From Theristus sp. LFF4_11 (taxonomy: Eukaryota > Nematoda > Chromadorea > Monhysterida > Xyalidae), in NCBI GenBank assembly GCA_030248135.1, contig JASANC010002862.1:1-64000 (forward strand): a stretch of 64,000 nt of DNA, read 5' to 3'. Shown here one piece after another: positions 14,501 to 29,500 of the stretch. Position numbers and translations under genes: made by a program. The notes beneath the pieces are model-generated. The model searched no databases. It saw nothing but the letters and a program-made list of their open reading frames with translations, and was not told the origin of the DNA. Each line of letters opens with the position of its first letter. The first letter of the stretch is position 1.

Positions 14501-17500
14501 TGTGTCGAGGTTTCCAGGGCAGCAGTGCACAAAGCGAGTTTCGTGAATAACTAAGAACCAAAATGGTATGGTATCTTTCTTTAAACCAGTCACTTTGGAA
14601 TACAGAGCGTGCAGAACTTTGAATTAGAGTAGTAAGAACGAATGTATCGGGTTTGTATGAAAGCAAACACCCCATTTGTGGCTAAATAGGTTTTCTTGTA
14701 AATTCCATCCGCCGCTAGTTTCTTTTTTTGCAAACTCTGTATTCTGCGAAAAAAAAGTGACAGGTTTAAACAAGCATGGTGTACGACAGTACGACTCGAT
14801 GGGGAAGAAGTTGAAACGCTGTGAGAAGTGGTAAGAGGCGTGGGGTAAATTAAAGCTGTCAGCAGCAAAACTTAACGAGCAAAATTTAAAACATTCACAA
14901 AAAAGCAAGTGGACTTACGAAAAAAATTATATTTGTGTTGACATAACTTGCCGCAGAGACAAAACCATATGCGGAATAAGCGACGCAGTGAGAAACAAAC
15001 CAAAATACTGACCAGAACAATACAAAACATGACCGCAATTGATGAGCGGAACAAAGCAATTCAAATTCAAATAATGCAGACGTGACCCGAGTTTTCAAGC
15101 AGTGCGCGGCTCAACTGTGCTGCATGTGTTTTCATAAAAAAAAAGATCAGCGGCATAAAAACGGTGCGTGCTGCGGTTCATGGGTGGGTTCAGTGTTTTT
15201 GGAGGTACACCCACATGCCAAAAGTGTGCGCCCTTGGAACACGGTATTTACCGTATTATTATCTTTCTGGACACGATCTTTTCCAGAGGTGTTTATCACA
15301 TAAAATAATTTATAACACCTTCGTTCCTGATGTGAAATAACTTCTTTCGTTCACTTTCAAAACATTTTGTTTGACGTGCATGCACGGAAGCAAGATTGTG
15401 TCTAGATCAAGACAGACTGCAGTAAACACCGCACTCCGTGAGCTCACAGTTCGGTTATCGGTGTCTGCAGTTCCCAAGAGTGTTTCGTCCATGCGTGCAT
15501 TATAGCAGTCACCATTCACGTCATGCCGCTTCTAACATACTTTCGCCGTCAATGCAAAAGCTCACTACCGAGCCCTGGCGAGATTTGCGCCCGCCACCAC
15601 CACCGCCAGTAACCGAGAGTTCTTGTTGGAACTCCGATTTCTTGTTACGCTCGGAGAATCCGGGCTCGTCAACTGAGCACTCGTCAGCATCCGCCTGATC
15701 GACGACTGTGGTCGAGTGTTCGTTCGCTGTGACTGCAGTGTTCGGGTGCTGCTCAATGTCGGAAATGTCGACGGACGGATTGCTGGACGGAGACTGCGAC
15801 GGCTCTCGAATGATCGGAATCACCGGCACACGAGCAAGCGAGCCACCAGACGTCGGCAACTCAGTCGTCGGGGGCAGCGCTCTGTCGACCACCACCGACG
15901 GCACAACTGCGGCGCACTGCGGCGGCGTGATCGACTTCAGCGGGCGCTCCGTGTGCGCGCGATTCGAGTAGGCCGCCGGTAAATCGGCCGGCTCGACGTA
16001 GTCGACCGAGCCGTAGGAGGCCGTGCTGCCGCTGTCCGTGTCGTCGTCGTTGTTGTTGTTGTTGTCGCTGTCGGCCACATGGCCGGCCTTCTTCAGTTTC
16101 TTCTTCGCCAGCAGAACGTGCGGCGGCGTGGCGATCGACGAGCCGGACAACTTCGAGATCGCCGAGAGTCGCCGCTTCATGACCGACCAGGTGTTCATGA
16201 CGCGCATCAGCACGATCACTTTGCGGATCTTCATCTGCGCGCGTCGCGCCGCCGCGTTCTGCACGGAGCAACGATGCCAGCCCTGTTCCGCCTCGTTGCA
16301 CCTGGTGGTCGTTTGGTGGCGCAATTTGTTCAACACGAGTATTGAACCACTAAGGAGCATTCATGAAGCAGTACTTTGTGACGCATGGCTGTTTTAAAAT
16401 GTAGCTACGCGGTCACTAAATACAAATACTGATTCATGAATGCCGCATTAGAGACTTTCCGCTACTTGTTTACAGGTACACTGAAGCCTAAAACCGAGCA
16501 TTTTTCGGCAGCATATCTTGGTAGTTTTGATGTCGTATTGTTCTCTTAAGGCGCGTTTATCAATTAGTTTTTTGTGTGTACGCACGGACACGACACGTAA
16601 AAAATGGCCACGCGATTTAGAAATCGTGTCGTGTGTGCTATCTTAATGCATTACGGACACGATTAGTTTGCGCACGGGATTTAGAACGACGTTTGTGCGT
16701 ACGGACGAAAAACTAAATGGTGTTTCCGCCTTTAGGGATGTCAAAAAATGAGTTGCATTATTTTTTTGCGAAAAACTCCAGTTTTCATGAGTTTCTGCTA
16801 AACGTTCACAAGAATATTTGTCTCCAATTGGCCTGTCTTCTTACCTACTACAAAGTTGTACGGCGCCACGACGACATGATTTCAGTGAGGTCTTACTTTC
16901 CGGTTGACCGTTTTTCGTTTCGGGCGATTTCGCCGGTGGAGTCGGCTGTTTGCGGCACCCCTCTTTGGCCGTGTGTATCCGCAGGCAAGAAGTACAACGT
17001 GCCGCAACTGCGACTTTCGTAACTTACTGGTTTTTTAAGTTTTTTTTAAAGCCTTACCGAAAAAAAATGGATTTAGCGCGGGCAAATTTTGAAATGCGCG
17101 CAAAAGTAGCGATTTTGGTCATGACTAAAAGATTGTAAATACACAGCAGTCATTAAAAAAACTAACACAATCACCTAAACTAAAATATACAGTGGCGAGC
17201 TACAAACTAAGGAGCGCTATTTGGCGGTGCTACAAAGCACAAAAAAGCACACGAAGCGACTGGTTCGTAGTTGCGTGGATAACTAAAAAATGCAAATAAA
17301 ACTTGCAATGCAACTTCAACAATTTGCACAACCAAACAACTCCTGTAGCTCTTGAAGTTTCCACAGTTTTGAGCGAACCATCCTCACTCATACATTGTAC
17401 CACTATACATCAGCGGAACAGTGCGCCCACCGTTCCGTTCATAGTGTGCCAGTTAAGCGGCATTCATGAAGCGATATCACTGAAACCCGTTTCCACACTT

Positions 17501-20500
17501 TTTTACAAACATTTGGCCAATCTCTTGCGGTGCAGCTGTGTGTTCACACGGTCACTAGCTGCTTCACGGAATGTCGCTTCACGTGTGTCGCCCTTTCTGC
17601 TTTCCAGCAGTGTTGTTGCTCAGTTGTGCATCACCAATCACCAACCGTCCGTCTCGTTGATCGCGTCCAACTCAAACTGAATGATCATCTCGCGTTGGTG
17701 CAGCAGCGCCCGACCGTGCATGTGCCTGATGATCGAGCGCACCGCGTCCGACTGGTCGAGCGTGCGACGTGCGCGGTTGAGCTTGCGCTGGTACAGATCG
17801 CTCATCGGATCCGTGTGCAGCAGATCTGCAAGCAGGGCGGGAGGTTTTTTTGGGTCTCCGAATTTTATGCTGTTCATACAGTTTCATCGGAGTTTCTCCT
17901 GCTTTTTCGCGAAATAAAATGGATGGATGGATGGTGTGCAATGAAACACGACAACGTGGAAATGCCATGAACGCTTGGCATGGCATCTAGTGGTATGGTT
18001 TGGGTACACGATGGTTACGCGGTATCCGCAAGAAAACTTGATGTTTTACTATGCAACGGCATCGCAAATCAAACTGCACGCGCTTTTTGCCGGCGCAAAA
18101 GTCGACATTTTCGAGTACTCATACCGCATTGAGAATGTGATCATCGTTAAAATGAAGCAGACAACGTCTTTCTTGTCAATCAGTGGTGTCCTCAGCGCGT
18201 GTCAACACCAAAAATGGCAAACGGTGGCAAACGATTACCGTACCTCTTACGCCAATTGCAATGTTATTTTGATAAACTTTTGAACCTTAACACAATCAGA
18301 GCGTTACTTGAAATTTCTTATTCTTCTTTCACCTTGAGCGTTCGAACCGGTGTCGCCCAGTTTGTCGGTCATGTTCAGCTGCAACTCCACAGCTAACGTG
18401 TCGAAGCGTTGCAAAAAGAAATCCATCGACAGTAGCGCCTGATCAGGCAACAGGCACAGCAACGTGTACAAGCGGTGCAGCACCAGTGGGCGATCCAAGA
18501 GGCACTGGTCGAATTGGGCCTCCATGCAACTTATGACCGCCTATAAATTTGGTTACAATCCCATGTCGGAACAGCTTTTTTCAAAGATGTTTTGTTCCAA
18601 GTCTGAGAAAACATTATTGAAGAATGTGAAACAGTGTAAATAGCCAATCAAACTGATTTCATTAATCCAGCATTGAAAGGAAAGGGATACCGTACTTGAT
18701 TTTTGAGAGATCAATTACCAAACGGTGTTTGCAATGGCGAATGAGAAACTGAAACTACGTATCTAACTCAACGTTCTCAGCACCATAAACGCACTCGTAG
18801 CGAATTTGGTCGCATCGTTTCAAGCATTTGGATTGTTCGATGCGCCACAGCCGACGATGGGTCCTGTGCCGAGACAATCAGCAACGAAAACGCAGCTGCG
18901 AGAGCGCCTTGCACGAGTGGCTTGCCGCGTACTGCGCCCGGATCCACAAAAGTTGCCAGTTGAAAGATTCGCCCGACTGGAATATTCATTCAAAGAACAT
19001 TGATTATTTCTGAATAACAATATTGATTATTCAAACCATAGCTGAATTAACATTTTTTTATTTTTATGTGTCACTTTCGACTCTCTGGCTCTCTCACTAA
19101 CCACAAGCAAATCGATTCGACCACTGTGCCGCGGTCATTTCGTCGATTAAAATTTTCCAAAACGCGTCGGCGCCTCCCGGAAACGAGAGACAGTGCAAGA
19201 TCAGTGGCACTGCCATCTGCGACAGCTGCGAATACTCCGGCCGAATCATCTGCCATAGCTTCCCGATCAGAATGTTCTCTTGACTCCACATCAGAAATCC
19301 GCTGGAATTAAGACAGAAAACAAACAAATTAGGTAGGGCCATATGAAGAAATTTTTTTGAAACAATCGAATCGAGAAATGTTTATTGAACAAACAAAACT
19401 TGTTACCGACCGATGGTCTTTGTGCGCGAGACTGAGCGCCTCGGCGTGCAAGCACAGGTATTTCATGCAGCGCAGCAAATAGAACTGAACATCCGGATTT
19501 GGGTGTTGCTCAATGTCCTGAAAGAAGGAGAAGGTTTTCAGTTAGTGGAATCCAAATGTATCATCAATCAATTGCAATCAACTGATTGAAAAAGTCAACG
19601 CTCACGGATGGATTGTGTCGCAAAACACATACACTGCAAACAGACATGTACAGTCTATCTCGCTAATATATGCAACAACAGCTGATTGGTTGGTCATGAG
19701 CAATTCTCAGCGCTGATTGGTTGGTCATGAGCAATTGTCAGCGGTGATTGGTTGGTCATGAGCAATTGTCAGCGGTGATCGGTTGGTCATGAGCAATTGT
19801 CAGCGCTGATTGGTTGGTCATTACATCATGTTGCATATATTTTCCAGATGGGCTGTACAACAACAACGAAAGCATCAAGCGCATCATCTCAATCAACCTT
19901 CATCAGGTTGAATATCATCTGCAGCTCCGGCGGCAGCTCCTCCAGTCGAAAGCGGAACTTTCCGACGCTCGTCTGCCAGAACGTGCGGCCGTAGGGCGAG
20001 TGCAGATCGGCGTGTGCCTCCGGTGACTTGTCGCCAGCGACCATGGCCCCGGTGGCCACCTGCGCCTGCGCCAACGCCACGTCAGTCTCCGTCAACGTCA
20101 CCTCGCCAGCGATTGCCGTCTCGACCTGACGAATGACGAACACTGACAGAAACTGTGATGGTTGGCACTCAGTGGAACGCACTGGAACTTTCAGCGTTTT
20201 GAAAATCTAAAATAATCCACCGTTGGTTGAACTGGAACGCAGTTACATAACTTAAATAAATAAATCGTTTATATCAGGCATAAGGTGGAAACATTGATGG
20301 TTTTTTTCAACGTCACTGTGAACAAACCCGCTACAAAATCAGGCAGGCATTCCACAGTTCACGCGCACCACAGAACTGTACGTGTATGCGATTGCGCAAA
20401 AATGTGCCAAACTTGTGCCAAATACGTATGCCAAAAGCCGCTTGTAAAATACTAAGCACGAAAAAGAAACATTCGCCTGGAGCTTCACCTCTTCGCTCGG

Positions 20501-23500
20501 CAGCACTCCGACGTATTCCTCGACATCGGCCACGTGCACCGCAGCCGTTTGAATCGCGTGACCGCACGGCAAACCGCTACCACCCGCAGTGTCCGCTGCA
20601 CTCAATCCCGGTGTGTTTCCAGCTGCAAGGATGACAAGACCAGGTCTACTGCTGCTATGATTTTGCATTACTGAACTTCTGCTTACTGTTTTGTTCATTG
20701 TTCATGAACCGTTTGTCAATAAATTGTTTATTTCAAGATTTTTTGAACAAACTTCACCAGCAATCTCGGCCGGCGTCAGCGGGCGATCTGCAGAGACGGG
20801 CGTCTGGTCTAGTCGACCCTTTTCGCTTGTCTCTTTCTCCGTCACTTCGTCGCCCCAATCAAAGTCACTCTCCGACGGTAGATCCATTTTTGCCTCGGTT
20901 CGCGGGCAAAACCGTTCAAGCAGCTCAAAAAGAATCTGAAAAAAAAACAAAAACATAAAGGGTTGTGGCAAAAAAACCCTTGATATAAATGAAAAAAACA
21001 TAAATGAAAATCCAAAAGCCAGTCAACAATCATTGTCTAAACCGAAAAAATGGAGTCACAATGAAACAGCAAAAATGCTCCTGGCGCCGAGGCCAGCCCC
21101 CGATCAGCGAGGCGATTTCTGTTGAAACCTAAGCAGCAGGCAGTTTATAAGCAGCGTGGATGCTGATCAACATTTCAATATGCGAACACGTCACCTCCGA
21201 GAACATCAGCATTTCCTGGCACGTCACACAGTCGACGTGTCCGTCCGTGTCCGACTGCCTGCACGTGTGCGCGCCGCACCAAGGCGCCCTGCAGATCTGC
21301 ACCACCGTCTTCAGTATCTCCTGACCGCTGCTGCTCGTGAAACCCTGATGCTCACGGATCTCCAATAAATCCGACTGAAAAGAGTTGACACTCATTTGTT
21401 GAAGAATCATCTGATTGTTTTCGAGAATTACTTTGTTATAGTGAGAAGCAGACTGACTTGCCACTGAGAACCGTCCGAGTGATTTTCAAATCAGCTGGGG
21501 ATATTGTTTGTTGAGATATATCCCTTCAAACTATTAACAAAATACATTATTGTAGCCTGCGCTATTACGGATAGCTGCTCTTAAAAATCAACAGTGGTTG
21601 TACAAGTACTGTATACGAAGGAGAAACAGGAAAATGGAATGAATGGACGAAAATGAAACAGAAAATTGAAATAATGAAAACCAAAAACAGTCGAACGTCT
21701 TCGACTACGACCGCAGCACCTGTCGATGTATGATGTCGAGCAGCGTGCCGTAGAACATCGCGTTGCACGTGTCCGCCTCGTCCTCGTTCACCATCATCGC
21801 GACCGCCGACTGCACGGGCGCCCGTCGCATCGGCGACTCCTCGGGCGTCAGCGGCGTACAAATGGCGCCCTTGCCGTCGTCGTCGTCCAGAAACGCCAGA
21901 CCGTCCGCGTCGCAGATGCTGTCCTGAAAGTATGATCTTTCATTTTCGTTTCGCAACTCATAGAAATAGACATGCGCGCATAGACAGGTAAACAGTTTCA
22001 TGGATGACGCGGGAATTCAAAATTGGTAAAGTGATCCGTGTCCCCTACATAGGGCCGAGTCACTTAGGCGACTTTGAATTGCTACATAAGGATTGAAACT
22101 AGTTTCCTTTCTACACGTCTGCACACGCATTTAGTAGCAGAACTTGAAAAAATTGCTGATAATATCGCTCGTGCTAATAAGGAACCAGTTGAAAGCGTGT
22201 GGTTCGTGTGGCAACTAGCGATGGAGAAAAACCGCCATCCCTGGTGGCAACACACAACAAAACTCGACCAGGCTGTTTTTGGTTCATTCAACGTCACTTT
22301 AGTCGGCATATTCATTATGCGCGTTATTGCATTATTGTAGGTTCTGCGCTACAGATGAATTCTGACTTTGAAACGGGCGAACACAGTTGCTTTGTCCAAC
22401 CAAGAAACTGCCGCTGTTGCAAATGACACCGAACAAACGGAAACTCACTCTGGCGACGATGGCGGGCGCCGGCTGCTTCGGCTGGCTCGCAATCTCACTG
22501 GCTGGCTGCGTGCCAGTCGCCGGGGCCTTTGCCTGTTTCGCCGACGGACTTGCGGCGGCCGAGAACTGCGCGTGCGCGTGCTGGGCGCCCGTTGTTAGCT
22601 GCTTCAGGAGTAGCTCCAGTGGAACGGCAATCTCGCATTCAGACAGAAGCTGTAGAGTTACGATGAATTTGATTGATGACTCTTAGTACGATTTGATTGT
22701 AAATTTGTACACATTTGACAAAATTTCATGTTTCGTTGTGCAGATGGTTTGAGTTTTCGAAATTTAATTGTGGTTGAGTGCAACAGAGATAAACTAATTT
22801 TCCGAAAACGAACGTTTAAAATATGGCAGTTGAAAGCCCGCCGTGTGTAAATCTGGCTGGGTATGGATGCACGTTGATTTAGCTTTGGTTCCTCTCTAGA
22901 CAAGCGCGTGTTGACAACTATACCACTGTCTATCAAACCTACCAGAAGCCAGTCAATTGCTCGCTGCTGCTCGCGAATGTCACCGGAGCAGAGGCGCTCG
23001 CCCAAGAACTCGTAAGTCTGCTCGATCGAGAACGTCATACTGCACAGATCCGGCTCGAACAGTTTATTCAAAAGGATCTTCAGTTCGTTCAGATCCTTTT
23101 CGGCGACCTCGTTACAAATCGCCTCCAGCCAGTCGGGCATGATGTCGTGCCACGTTTGACAGGAGATGATGTCGTAAGGCACCAGTGAGAGAACCTTTGT
23201 TGTTTGTAAACAGTCTGCACTCACGCTATCTGTAGCGCTCGTTCTTGACACAATAGTTTACAGATGTCAAGACTTATTGTGACAACGGTACTGTTTTGAT
23301 TTTTGCAAACTTTTCAGCGGGCAGATCTATGTAATAATTGTCATTTACGATCCATAAAAAGCGTGTCGAACCCGATCACAAAAAAAGCAAATGACCAGGA
23401 TGACTAATGACAAACCTTGTTCAAGCCTTCCTTAATCTGTTCCGTTCGTGTGGACAGTCGATCCCACATGCCTCCGACTTTTGCATATCTGAATAACATG

Positions 23501-26500
23501 AAAATTCACGTTTCTTAATCAAAACCACAGAAGAATATATGTATTTGAACTGACTCCGGCGGCCGCGGCAGCAGACACTGTATGAACACGGGGTAGTGCT
23601 GGGCGATCGCAGCGTTCAGCCACTGACACGCGAACTCCGTCTTCAGCTGCTCCAGGGCGGCGCCCATTGGATCGTTCGGCAAAAGGGCAGTAGTGCCGAA
23701 CCACTGAAAAACGTGATACCTAAGTGCAAACGTAGGGACTTGAGAAAAAAGTGCAAAATGTTGCCACGATTACGTCGATTGTACATTCAGTGCCAACGGT
23801 AGTTATGACACGAACTCAAAGAATAGACTGACTACTCATGATTTGGCGTAGCGCTACCAAGCAGATCAAAACATCGAACTGCCAAACAATAAAAAACTGC
23901 GTGGTGGACCGCCACAGACGGAGCAGCATACAACCAACCCACCGCAGCTAGCTGTGGCACGGACATCATTCGTGTGCTTCTCCGAGACACACGACAATCA
24001 CGAATGGAAACCGTTCCCAGGTTGATGTTCCGAAAGGGCAGCGCGTACCAACCTGGAACACCATCGACATCAGATAGCCGATCGCGTCAGCCGGCCCGTC
24101 CTCCGTGGGCGTGCACAGGCCGGCCAGCATCCAGATGCCGTAGCGTGAGAGCATGCGCTTTTCGTCCGCCATGTCGTCCACCTCAACGCCGATCGCCTGC
24201 AAAGTTATTGTTTTAATTTGAATTTTTTTATAAAACGGCGACAATCAATCAAGCGACGACAGTCAGTGCGCATGCGCACAGAAAACATTGTTGAAAACTT
24301 GACTTTTGTCTGAATGTTTTTTCCTCAAATGCCGTTCGAACGCACTGACCTGTCCAGCCTCAATTTTGCGCATCCATTTCGGCCGTTTCGTGTCCTGTTC
24401 GGTGGTGTCCAATTGAAATGAGGTCTCTTTCAGGAGTTTCACGATGCTCTCGACCGTGTTGTGATAGACCATCGGCGACGCCGCCCACGGACACGGCAGC
24501 CGCGTGTGGAACACGTGCGCATTGCCCGCGATGAAACGTCTGTAGTGAGCAGCAAACAGCCTGTACACTGCATAAAACACAGCAATTATGCAATCTGTGC
24601 ACTATCAACAGCTTGACTTGCTGCATCGAACTGGTTGGATCAGTGAGCCTATAATGCGTTTATCGGACGCAACATATTTTTCGACGGATCTGTTGGTCAA
24701 AAGATAACCTCAATGGCGTTTTCATGCACGCGTGCAACAACGCGAGTTGCACAACTCAAAACTCTGTCGACTGAAAAAGAATGACTCACCAATTTAGTTG
24801 TTTTCTTCAAAATATAATGAATTTGTTGACCTAAGTCACCGAAGAATGTGCTCACGTTCCTTCCACCTTGAATTCAGCCGGGCTCTCTGGTGCAGTCCTA
24901 CACCACAACAATTGTAATCGACTAAACACAACATGCGCCCACACCTTCCATGAGTGATCGGCTCTTCGGCCAGTTTCGCGGCTGCCTTTTCCTCTTCCGA
25001 GCGTTCAGCATGGAACGCATTGTGGCATTCCTGACACAGTCGAATTGGCACGTGCTGATGTGCTCGGATGCAGTCCTCGGAGAAGCAGGTGCTCACAGCG
25101 AGCCGTGACGTCGCCTGGCAACCCTGCAAAAACACGCCAGTTCGTAAACCATTCAAATTTGAAGTATCTCACTCAAAACAAGGATTGGAACTCATGTGGT
25201 CCCACTAAAAACTAGAGGCCCGGTCGACGCAGCCCAGCCATCTTCTTGTAAGCTGGAACCATCGAGTGAAAAATGATTTGGTGAAACCAATTTTGTCAAG
25301 GAGACTTTACACGGCAAAAAAACTTGGTTGAACCAAATATTGTACAATGCCAAACGAAACACCGATGCCCAACTCTTGACATCATGTCGTTTTTCACGCA
25401 AAACAAGTTCGCAAAAAACACCTGATCAGCTGAACCAACCCGATTCTGACAGACGTTCACGTTTGTTGTTGGCATTGGCTGATAGGCGTACAAGAGCTGC
25501 ACTTTGTTGAACTGCTCCTGTACGTTCTCAGCGCACTGCTTGCACAGCATCACTGGCGGCGCGGTGTCGGCCACTTCCACGCAAACCGATGGATCGTAAA
25601 GTTTTTTCATGCTGCAAAAAAATCTTTTGTGGAAGCACTGTTGATAATTGTCATGTCGTTTTCAATGTTTTTCTAACTGAGTAGAAAATTCTAAATTTTC
25701 AATCGAATAGGGCTGACGGTGCGGAGAGTATTTTTTGACGGCTTCAACTAACGAACAGCAAGTAAAATTGTTGAAATTTATTTTGCAAGGGAGGTGAAGT
25801 CAAATAGAAGGTACATTACAGTGTTTCCACTTCGTGTGATTTGCAAAAGTGTGCGAATGCATGAAACAATTTTGCGTGCGCAGTGCTAGTCACAAAAATT
25901 GCAATAGAAGTTCAAGCATTCATCTTCAAACCTCTGTTTTGGTTTGATTGAATATTGAACATTCGAAAATTCTTTTGCTGTGATTAGATAGAGATCCGTT
26001 TGTGTATCTAATTGTGGGATACAACCAAAAAGTGGGATTTATAATGTTTGATAATCTTAAAAAGAACACAAAAATTGAAACTTCCGAAAGAACAAACAAT
26101 AGAAAAAGTGAAAACGAGATTAAGCATGCAACCCTGAAAATCTAAAGATCCACATCATCCACATCATTCAACAAAATAACCAAAAGGTCGTTAAGGTGGT
26201 GTGCAGATGATGTTCCAGTGATGATAACCAAAAAAGCAAACAACAAAGAGTCAAAAAGTCTTCCACAAAACAAACAGAAACATGAAAGAAGTGCCCCAGT
26301 GACGTCGTACAGATAAGTGAACAACAGAGCAAAAAGAAAAAACCCAATTCCGAAACGTTCCTTACATCGGAATGTCTAACAAGTAATCGAAGCTGCAATT
26401 GTGTGAAAACGTTGAAAGCAAAAAAGAAAATAAATACCAGTATGACGAAAACGCCTAAAAATACACATTTGTAAAAGCCGTGTTCCTTCCACAGTCGGCC

Positions 26501-29500
26501 AGTGTACGCACACAAAAGCGCAATTGAAAACCGTTTTTCTTCTCCGTTTGAAAAAAATAAAAAACCCAATTCTGCAGCACCTGATCGCCGCTGGCTGCTC
26601 ATCGCCGAGCATCGCCGTGCCGCCGCCGAACTCCGACGGCGTTCCGGATCGATTGAACGTGCCGAGCGCGGGCGTGCTGCCGCTCGTCTGGCCGACCGTC
26701 GCCGCCGCACCGCCGCCCGCCGCCCCGCTGCCGCCGGCGACCGCGTTGGCCGCACTCGAACTGCCGCAGTCGCGGTGCTGACACCGCGACGGCGTCCAGG
26801 CTGCGGAAATCGGAAAAATGGACAAAATTTCGAAACAAAACCGGCAGCATTCGTAAATAAATGCGACCTGTTTCAACTTCACAAATAAAAGGACAACACT
26901 CTCACAAAAGCTACCAAAGCATCTATCCAGATATTTCAACTTTAAATCACTTAAAATTTCCACCTTCCCCACCCTCGTCTCGGAAACAACCGCAAAACCA
27001 AACTGAGATTCCTTAGTGTGATTTTCTAAAACCGTTTCACGTTTCACGTACCATGAGGTCGATACTGAACCGGCTTGCGGTCGAGAATCAACGGGTTCAA
27101 CAGCGGCCAATAATGAAACAGAAGATTTGCGGCAGGGACGCGCGCTTCGCTGGAGCCACAAGCAATCACGGCCAACACGTGCTGCACACAAACTCAGTGT
27201 TTTCAGAAACATTTTTCAGAAACCGTTTGCGTGTGTGGCAGAAAATCCTTTGAGCTGAGATGCTGCCCTCGTGCAAAAAAAACAATATGCTTTGCTGACG
27301 TCATGTGAGAGGAAAACAGCCAATCAACGGCGAATGGGAAATATCTCTCTTTCGGTAAAACAACCAATCACCATTTTAAACGTTTTTTTGCAAATTCTAT
27401 GCAACTTTTTTAGTTTCCTTCGAAAGGTTTCTTGTCTGTTTTTCACCTGATAAATGTCTTTCTGCAGCGACATCAGCGTCTCCAACAGCCAAGTGTGATG
27501 CGCTGAATAAACAAAAAAAAACACATTGAATTTGTTTTGGCTGAAATTCTGTCTGAAAAAAAAGCAAAACTATACGCACACGGCTCGCTCGTGCTCATGA
27601 ACACGAGCATGATCACCGATGGAATCGACAATACCGCGTAGCTCTGTTCCGACTCGTCTGAAAAGTTTGGCATTTTGCAAAACAAACGCTGTGCTGCTTG
27701 TGATTCTCAGAGACGCGTTGACAAACAACAACCAAGACATCTCGAACACATTTCAGCACCGTCACGCCACGCTGTACTCTGTCGTTCTGTAGGTGGAAAG
27801 TTCGAACCCCACTGCCGACAAGACACACAATGGAGAAACTAAAGTGACCAACAACAACATCTAATGGTCCACTCCCTCCGGAGCCCAGGGTAAATTGGGC
27901 TCGGGGGCAGTATTGCCCGTTTCCGACGGAGTTTGGTGGTACCTTATGGTTTTCGAAACCGGCTCGCGAACAAGTAAATAAAAGAATACGAACCGAGCAA
28001 GCAGTACGGCAGTATGACGTCACACAGCAGCTGCATGACGTCAGTGTGCAACTCCTTCGGGAACGTGCACAGCAGACTGGCGATGTTATACGGCAACTGG
28101 TCGACGATGTCGCGCTCGAGGTAGAGGTAGAGCGCCTTGAGACTGCCGAGCAGCGAGTGCCCGAGGGCTGCGAAACAAACGTAATGGTATGACTTATTTT
28201 TTTAAACCTGTCCCACTGAAATGACGTCATGTGCCGCCAAACATGCGCTTGCCGTTCACTGCAAACCAGACTCTCCGTTTAGCCGGTTTCTTCCCGCAAA
28301 CAAATGGCGAATGTCGAATAAGTCACACCGAACTGACATTTTAGTGCCTTTACTTTGACAAACGGGCGTTTTTAAAGCAAATGACGTCATTTTAGTTGGG
28401 ACACGTTTGAATAAATCCATAATACACTGGGCAAACACTAGAAATAAATGTGGAGCGGACATGAAATACGCTGCAATGAACCTTTTATTGGCGCTAACGG
28501 TGAATTACAGTGATTCGTTTGGCATTCATGACAAAATAGCTTTTATTAGAGGAGCGACTTCTGCGTTCGCGCTACTTCGCACCGTGATTTGCGAGCAACA
28601 CGCGCGTTCAAGTGTTTAGATACAGCTGCGTACAATAAAAATGAATTAATTAATCCATGAATCAGTGCGTTCCGTGAAGTGCGAATACTCAGCGCAAGAA
28701 AAAACAAATGACAGTTTTTGCTTTGTGGACTGCGGACTGACACCGCGAGTACTGAACACTGTTTTTTGCGGTTTCGCCCGGTAAGCGAAGACCGCGGCGA
28801 CGCGTGGCTCGTCAAGTCGCCAGAGACCGCATACTCTCAAAAAAAAATATTTCGTGCGCCGATTGGGTGGTAATGGCAGCGCGAAACAACCGAAGCAAAC
28901 AAACCAATTTGACCAGAAGTGACCATTGGGTAGACGTCCATCAAGTTGACGATCGCGTAATACAACGCTGAGTAGGTCAGATTGGGCAGGTGCGCACCGC
29001 GGCTGTGCTCGCTGGCAACGCGCTTCCAGGCGTCCATGTCCGTGTCACGGGGCACCTCTTTCAGGTAGCTGTAATCATGGCAACATTGACGCCAAATCAT
29101 TGCTAGAATGATATTCGGTGTGAGCTTGTTCCAAATGCTGATGTGACACAACTACCCGTAAAGTCTTGCATATAAGGTCTCCTTATATAAATTTGAAAAT
29201 CAAAAATTTCTGAAAAAAGTGGAATTTCGTGTGACAACCTTATAAGTGGGAGGAGGTCTTATAAAGCGAACATTAGGAATTTCGGGCCTTAAAAACGGGG
29301 TAGGATTGTGACCAAGTCAAAAATTTGAATTTTTTGGTTTCCCGCCGTGTGACACTCCGCCCACTTTTGGGTGGGGGTCTTATAAGTGGGAGGAACCTTA
29401 TATGCAAGACTTTACGGTAACTGTCTGAATTATCGGTATTATTCTGACATGTTTAGGTTAAAGAACGACCGCACTGTCTTTTCACACTGTCCGGTGGATT

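Noticed and set aside
19681..19820. CRISPR-like repeat array
   Set aside because: Units are contiguous with no unique spacers, and the genome is eukaryotic.
27700..27830. GTTCGAACCCC motif resembling a tRNA or SINE B box in an unc-79 intron
   Set aside because: No matching A box at the right distance and no foldable cloverleaf; one short motif is not enough.
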